Positions 5,604-8,973 of a stretch of DNA of 8,973 bases are shown in pieces. The notes under the pieces were generated by a model, which was not told the DNA's origin, did no database searches, and worked only from the letters and a program-made list of their open reading frames with translations. Numbering within the stretch: the first letter of the stretch is position 1; every line of letters begins with the position of its first letter. Origin of the DNA: Pyramidobacter sp. (GTDB lineage Bacteria > Synergistota > Synergistia > Synergistales > Dethiosulfovibrionaceae); NCBI GenBank assembly GCA_017940445.1, contig JAGAYQ010000386.1:1-8973 (forward strand), written 5' to 3'. The position numbers and the translations under genes are program-made.

Positions 5604-6514
5604 CGGCGCCCGAAAGCTCGCAGAACGTCTCCGTCGAGAGCCGCCTGCGCAAGTACCGCAAGAAGAGCCAGTTCCGCACGATCTGGAACCGTCTCAAGAA
5701 AAACCGCCTCGCCATCTTCGGCCTCGTGCTCTTCACGCTGATGCTCGGCGTCGTCGCCACCGCCGATCTGTATTACAGCTACGAGCAGGACGCCGTGGCG
5801 CAGAACCTGCGTCTGCGCTTCAAGTCGCCCGGCAAGGTCCCCGGCCATCCGCTGGGCACCGACCAGTACGGGCGCGACGTGCTCGCCCGCGTCATCTACG
5901 GCGGACGCATCTCCATGTTCGTCGGCCTGGCAACGATCTGCGTCTCGCTGTCGCTGGGCTCGCTCATCGGCGCAACGGCCGCCTACTACGGCGGCAAGGT
6001 CGACAACATCCTCATGCGCATCATGGACGTCTTTCTGGCCATCCCCAACATCCTCATGGCGATCACGCTCGTGGCGGCGTTCGGCACCAGTCTGTTCAAC
6101 CTGATCCTGGCGATGGGACTGGCCGGCACGCCGAAGATGTCGCGCATCGTTCGCTCGGCCGTGCTTTCCATCATCGGCACCGACTACATCGAGGCGGCGC
6201 GCGCCTGCGGCACCAGCGACATGCGCATCATCTTCCGCCATATCCTGCCCAACGCCATGGGCCCCATCCTCGTGCAGGCCACGCAGACGGTCGCCCGCTC
6301 GGTCATCACCGTGTCGTCGCTCAGCTTCATCGGTCTGGGCATTTCCGAACCGACGCCCGAATGGGGCGCGATGCTGTCGGCGGCCAAGAGCCAGCTGCGC
6401 TATCATCCCTATCTGGCGGTCTCGCCCGGCATTGCCATCGTCATGGTCGTCGTCTCACTGACGCTCCTCGGCGACGGTCTGCGCGACGCGATGGACCCCA
6501 GACTGAAGAACTAG
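5600..6514 (+). CDS. dppC: DppC-type peptide ABC transporter permease
   Basis: This 304-residue second permease pairs with DppB. A basic cytoplasmic N-terminus (residues 14-36, many R/K) precedes TM1 (about 37-56). The OppC-family block HPLGTDQYGRDVLARVIYGG spans 83-102. TM segments follow at about 105-129, 138-160 and 165-178. The EAA motif is textbook: EAARACG (198-204) running to HILPNAMGP (214-222). The late conserved block SFIGLGISEPTPEWG covers 242-256, and the last TM about 272-292. AAGGTGAG (5589-5596), within the end of dppB, is the ribosome site, and the start overlaps the dppB stop by four bases. Length and motif order are normal. A nickel or glutathione transporter subunit would look similar. 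Confidence 0.93.
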   Translation: MTAPESSQNVSVESRLRKYRKKSQFRTIWNRLKKNRLAIFGLVLFTLMLGVVATADLYYSYEQDAVAQNLRLRFKSPGKVPGHPLGTDQYGRDVLARVIYGGRISMFVGLATICVSLSLGSLIGATAAYYGGKVDNILMRIMDVFLAIPNILMAITLVAAFGTSLFNLILAMGLAGTPKMSRIVRSAVLSIIGTDYIEAARACGTSDMRIIFRHILPNAMGPILVQATQTVARSVITVSSLSFIGLGISEPTPEWGAMLSAAKSQLRYHPYLAVSPGIAIVMVVVSLTLLGDGLRDAMDPRLKN

Positions 6515-6527
6515 GGAGGCGTCCGGC

Positions 6528-7514
6528 ATGTCTGAAAAACTTCTTGAAGTCAAAGATCTGCATGTGATGTACCGCACCGACGACGACAACGTCTACGCGC
6601 TGAACGGCGTCGACATCGCCGTCGAAAAGGGCAAGACGCTCGGCCTCGTCGGCGAGACGGGCGCGGGCAAGACGACGCTGGCGCTTTCGATCATGCGTCT
6701 GCTGCCCGACCGCGTCGGCTTCATCACCAAAGGCGGCATCACGCTCGAAGGCCGCGATCTGCTTTCGCTCACCGAGGCCGACATGCGCACGCTGCGCGGC
6801 AGCGACATCTCGATGATCTTCCAGGATCCGATGACCAGCCTCAACCCCATCCACACCGTCGGCGACCAGATCGCCGAGGTGATCGCGCTGCACAATCAGC
6901 AGGCGTCGAAGGCCGAAGTGGAGCGCAAGGTGGACGAGATGCTGGAGATGGTCGGCATCCCCGCGATCCGCAAGAGCGAGTATCCCCATCAGTTCTCCGG
7001 CGGCATGAAGCAGCGCATCGTCATCGCCATCGCGCTGGCGTGCAATCCCCGTCTGCTGCTGGCCGACGAGCCCACGACGGCGCTCGACGTGACCATCCAG
7101 GCGCAGGTGCTGGAGATGATGAACGAGCTCAAGCAAAAGCTCCAGACCTCAATGATCCTCATCACGCACGATCTGGGCATCGTCGCGCAGATCTGCGACC
7201 AGGTAGCGATCATGTACGCCGGCGAAGTCGTGGAGATCGGCACGGTGGAAGACATCTTTGAGGGCACGCAGCATCACCCCTACACGGTCGGGCTGTTCGG
7301 GGCCATCCCCAACATGGCCGAGGAATCGCCGCGGCTGCACCCCATCGACGGGCTGATGCCCGATCCGTCGGTCGTGCTGCCCGGCTGCCCGTTCGCCGAA
7401 CGCTGCCCGCACGCGCAGGACAAGTGCCGCGAAAGCCGTCCGGCCCCCGTCGCCGTGAACAATGGAATGCACCGCGTCAAGTGCTGGCTGGCGAAGAGCG
7501 CTTTGGAGGGATAG
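6528..7514 (+). CDS. dppD: DppD-type peptide ABC transporter ATPase
   Basis: This 328-residue cytoplasmic ATPase energises import together with DppF. Motifs in order are Walker A GETGAGKT (42-49), Q-loop Q99 in [11 protein letters not shown], signature FSGGMKQR (156-163), Walker B LLLADEP (176-182, catalytic E181), D-loop ALD (185-187) and switch H214 in ITHD. All are intact. The C-terminal oligopeptide extension carries C287, C293, C300 and C319. The first three have C-x5-C-x6-C spacing, as in the OppD/DppD iron-sulfur-type tail. GGGAGG at 6514-6519 lies 8 nt before the ATG, and the gap after dppC is 13 nt, so it belongs to the same operon. Only 3 nt separate it from dppF. Confidence 0.95.
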   Translation: MSEKLLEVKDLHVMYRTDDDNVYALNGVDIAVEKGKTLGLVGETGAGKTTLALSIMRLLPDRVGFITKGGITLEGRDLLSLTEADMRTLRGSDISMIFQDPMTSLNPIHTVGDQIAEVIALHNQQASKAEVERKVDEMLEMVGIPAIRKSEYPHQFSGGMKQRIVIAIALACNPRLLLADEPTTALDVTIQAQVLEMMNELKQKLQTSMILITHDLGIVAQICDQVAIMYAGEVVEIGTVEDIFEGTQHHPYTVGLFGAIPNMAEESPRLHPIDGLMPDPSVVLPGCPFAERCPHAQDKCRESRPAPVAVNNGMHRVKCWLAKSALEG

Positions 7515-7517
7515 ACG

Positions 7518-8465
7518 ATGACGGCACCGCTTATTGAAACTCGGCACCTGAAAAAGTATTTCAGCACGCCGCACGGACTTCTGCACGCCGTCGACGACGT
7601 GAACATTGCCATCCCCGCCGGCAAGACGCTGGGCGTCGTGGGCGAATCCGGCTGCGGCAAGTCGACGCTGGGGCGCGTGATCCTGCGCCTGCTCGAAGCC
7701 ACGTCGGGCGAAGTGCTCTTTAACGGCGAGAACATCCTGAACTACTCTCCCAAACAGATGAAGGAGATGCGCAAGGCGATGCAGATCGTCTTCCAGGACC
7801 CGTTCGCCTCGCTCAATCCCAGAATGACCGTTTCGGAACTGATCGCCGAGCCGATGAAGGTGTGCGGCGTGGGCAGGAACGACCGCGAGCGGCTGGAGCG
7901 CGTCTTTCAGCTGATGGAAACGGTCGGGCTGGCTGAACGCTTCGTCAACACCTACCCGCACGAGATGGACGGCGGCCGCCGTCAGCGCATCGGCATCGCC
8001 CGCGCGCTGGCGCTCGATCCGCAGTTCATCGTCTGCGACGAGCCGGTGTCGGCGCTCGACGTGTCGATCCAGGCGCAGATCCTCAACCTGCTCATGGACC
8101 TTCAGGACAGCAAGGGCTACACCTATATGTTCATCACGCATGACATGAGCGTGGTCAAGCACATCAGCGACCAGATCGCGGTGATGTACCTGGGCCAGTG
8201 CGTGGAGCTGGCGCCCACGAAGACGCTGTTCAGCGATCCGCTGCACCCCTACACGCACGGACTGCTCAACGCCATCCCCATCCCCAGCCTGAAGCACCGC
8301 AAGGCGCTGCACATCATGAAGGGCGAAGTGGTCAGCCCCATCGATCCCAAGCCGGGCTGCCGGTTCGCGGCCCGCTGCCCGGAAGCGACGGACGAGTGCC
8401 GCCGTGAAGGCCAGACGCTGCGCGAGGTTGCGCCGGGGCACTTTGTCTCTTGCTTCAAACGCTAG
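7518..8465 (+). CDS. dppF: DppF-type peptide ABC transporter ATPase with altered signature
   Basis: This 315-residue partner ATPase has Walker A GESGCGKS (42-49), Q93 in [11 protein letters not shown], Walker B FIVCDEP (170-176, catalytic E175), D-loop SALD and H208 in ITHD. The ABC signature, usually LSGGQ, reads MDGGR (150-154), replacing the conserved serine with aspartate. I recall similar DGGR signatures in some anaerobe DppF relatives, so this is probably a clade trait rather than damage. It would make one of the two composite ATP sites non-canonical, the other being formed by the normal signature of DppD. The C-terminal tail has C281, C287, C294 and C312, with the same C-x5-C-x6-C spacing as DppD. 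GGAGG at 7505-7509 gives an 8-nt spacing to the start. A terminator hairpin follows 13 nt after the stop. Confidence 0.94.
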   Translation: MTAPLIETRHLKKYFSTPHGLLHAVDDVNIAIPAGKTLGVVGESGCGKSTLGRVILRLLEATSGEVLFNGENILNYSPKQMKEMRKAMQIVFQDPFASLNPRMTVSELIAEPMKVCGVGRNDRERLERVFQLMETVGLAERFVNTYPHEMDGGRRQRIGIARALALDPQFIVCDEPVSALDVSIQAQILNLLMDLQDSKGYTYMFITHDMSVVKHISDQIAVMYLGQCVELAPTKTLFSDPLHPYTHGLLNAIPIPSLKHRKALHIMKGEVVSPIDPKPGCRFAARCPEATDECRREGQTLREVAPGHFVSCFKR

Positions 8466-8478
8466 TTTTTTCACGCAA

Positions 8479-8508
8479 AAAGCCGCTGCGACACGACGCG
8501 GCGGCTTT
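8479..8508 (+). terminator. Terminator hairpin after dppF
   Basis: A 12-bp stem (8479-8490 with 8497-8508, one G-U) around AAGCCGC/GCGGCTT has a 6-nt loop and only a short TTTA tail. It ends the transporter operon, but the weak U-run and the next start codon only 29 nt away suggest partial readthrough into the following gene. Confidence 0.68.
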
Positions 8509-8537
8509 ATCTCTCACGAAAAGAGGTCTTTTTCCTG

Positions 8538-8973
8538 ATGGATCATTTCCAGATCGTCAACGTCGAGCCGGGCACGCCCTATCAGATGGGCTTTCAGTAC
8601 GGCGCGCAGGCTGTGTGCCAGATCCATGGCGGCATCGCCGACTATAAGACGCTGTTCGCGCAGACCAGCACGATGAGCTGGGACGAGATCGCCCAGTACG
8701 CCGTCAGCTACGCGCCTATCGTCAAGGCGGCCTATCCCGAACTGATCGATGAGGTGCGCGGCATCGCCGACGGCGCAGGTGTGTCGTTCGCCGACGTGAT
8801 GGTGCTGAACACCCGCTACGAGATCACCAAGTTCCCCAAGCCGCACGAGTGCACCAGCTTCTCGCTGCTTCCCGAAGCCACCGCGGGCAGCAAGGCATAC
8901 ACCGGCCAGAACTGGGACTACCTCGACGGCATCATCGACAACATCGTCATCGTCCACTACACCCTGCCCGACG
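8538..8973 (+). CDS. C45-family acyltransferase/amidohydrolase, 3' truncated by window edge
   Basis: The first 145 residues are visible and the gene runs off the right edge; full-length members are usually about 330-370 residues. The family (acyl-CoA:6-aminopenicillanate acyltransferase-like, Ntn hydrolases) cleaves itself before a cysteine that becomes the N-terminal nucleophile and then hydrolyses or transfers acyl-amide groups. Here the expected nucleophile is C105 in HECTSF (103-108). The downstream GQNWDY (123-128), with N125 and D127, is the usual partner motif. The pre-cleavage region shows the typical helical part with GFQYG (18-22) and ELIDEVRGIADGAGV (68-82). No signal peptide is seen, so the protein should be cytoplasmic. 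AAGAGG (8521-8526) lies 11 nt before the ATG. Position after the importer suggests action on imported acylated or conjugated amino acids or peptides; that is inference. True penicillin acyltransferase activity is not implied. Confidence 0.82.
   Translation, partial: MDHFQIVNVEPGTPYQMGFQYGAQAVCQIHGGIADYKTLFAQTSTMSWDEIAQYAVSYAPIVKAAYPELIDEVRGIADGAGVSFADVMVLNTRYEITKFPKPHECTSFSLLPEATAGSKAYTGQNWDYLDGIIDNIVIVHYTLPD

Noticed and set aside
7149..8474. 441-codon open frame on the minus strand opposite dppD and dppF
   Set aside because: It spans two genes on the other strand and has the same antisense-type composition.
1..8973. CRISPR arrays, tRNA or rRNA genes, insertion sequences, attachment sites
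   Set aside because: I saw no regularly spaced repeats, no cloverleaf with conserved T-loop, no transposase and no terminal inverted repeats flanking a coding region.

Overview
The window is about 60% GC by eye and is packed with ordinary bacterial genes. They use strong Shine-Dalgarno sites, GC-ending codons and short or overlapping gene junctions. The solute-binding protein carries a plain Sec signal peptide without a lipobox cysteine, which suggests a diderm cell with a periplasm. The combination of peptide importer, M20 peptidase and C45 acyltransferase-like protein at this GC content would suit an amino-acid-fermenting anaerobe such as a Synergistota member (Pyramidobacter-like). That placement is an inference from gene style only.

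Layout. At 22-67 there is a perfect bidirectional terminator. A LysR-type regulator (75-1031, minus) ends against it. A 129-bp divergent promoter region (1032-1160) separates this regulator from an M20 metallopeptidase (1161-2534, plus, TTG start). A 363-bp gap follows (2535-2897). It holds the peptidase terminator, a GC-rich run of nested inverted repeats, a promoter and a structured leader. Next comes a family 5 periplasmic binding protein (2898-4433). Two tandem terminators and an AT-rich, repeat-bearing promoter-like segment (4434-4649) separate it from the membrane and ATPase genes: two DppB/DppC-type permeases (4650-5603 and 5600-6514, overlapping by 4 nt) and two DppD/DppF-type ATPases (6528-7514 and 7518-8465). 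A terminator hairpin (8479-8508) follows. The window ends inside a C45-family (acyl-CoA:6-APA acyltransferase-like) gene (8538 onward).

Together the genes look like a peptide or acyl-peptide scavenging unit. The binding protein captures substrate in the periplasm, the five-part ABC system imports it, and the M20 peptidase (and perhaps the C45 enzyme) hydrolyses it in the cytoplasm. The LysR protein most likely controls the divergently transcribed peptidase gene and may control the transporter. Terminators placed after the binding protein and after the last ATPase suggest that transcript levels are stepped within the cluster.

No clearly new multi-gene system is visible; the protein-coding content is recognisable throughout. 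The less ordinary parts are non-coding: the shared divergent -10 region, the folded leader of the binding-protein gene, the tandem terminators with a competing upstream repeat, and the repeat-rich AT island before dppB. One ATPase also has a non-canonical ABC signature (MDGGR).
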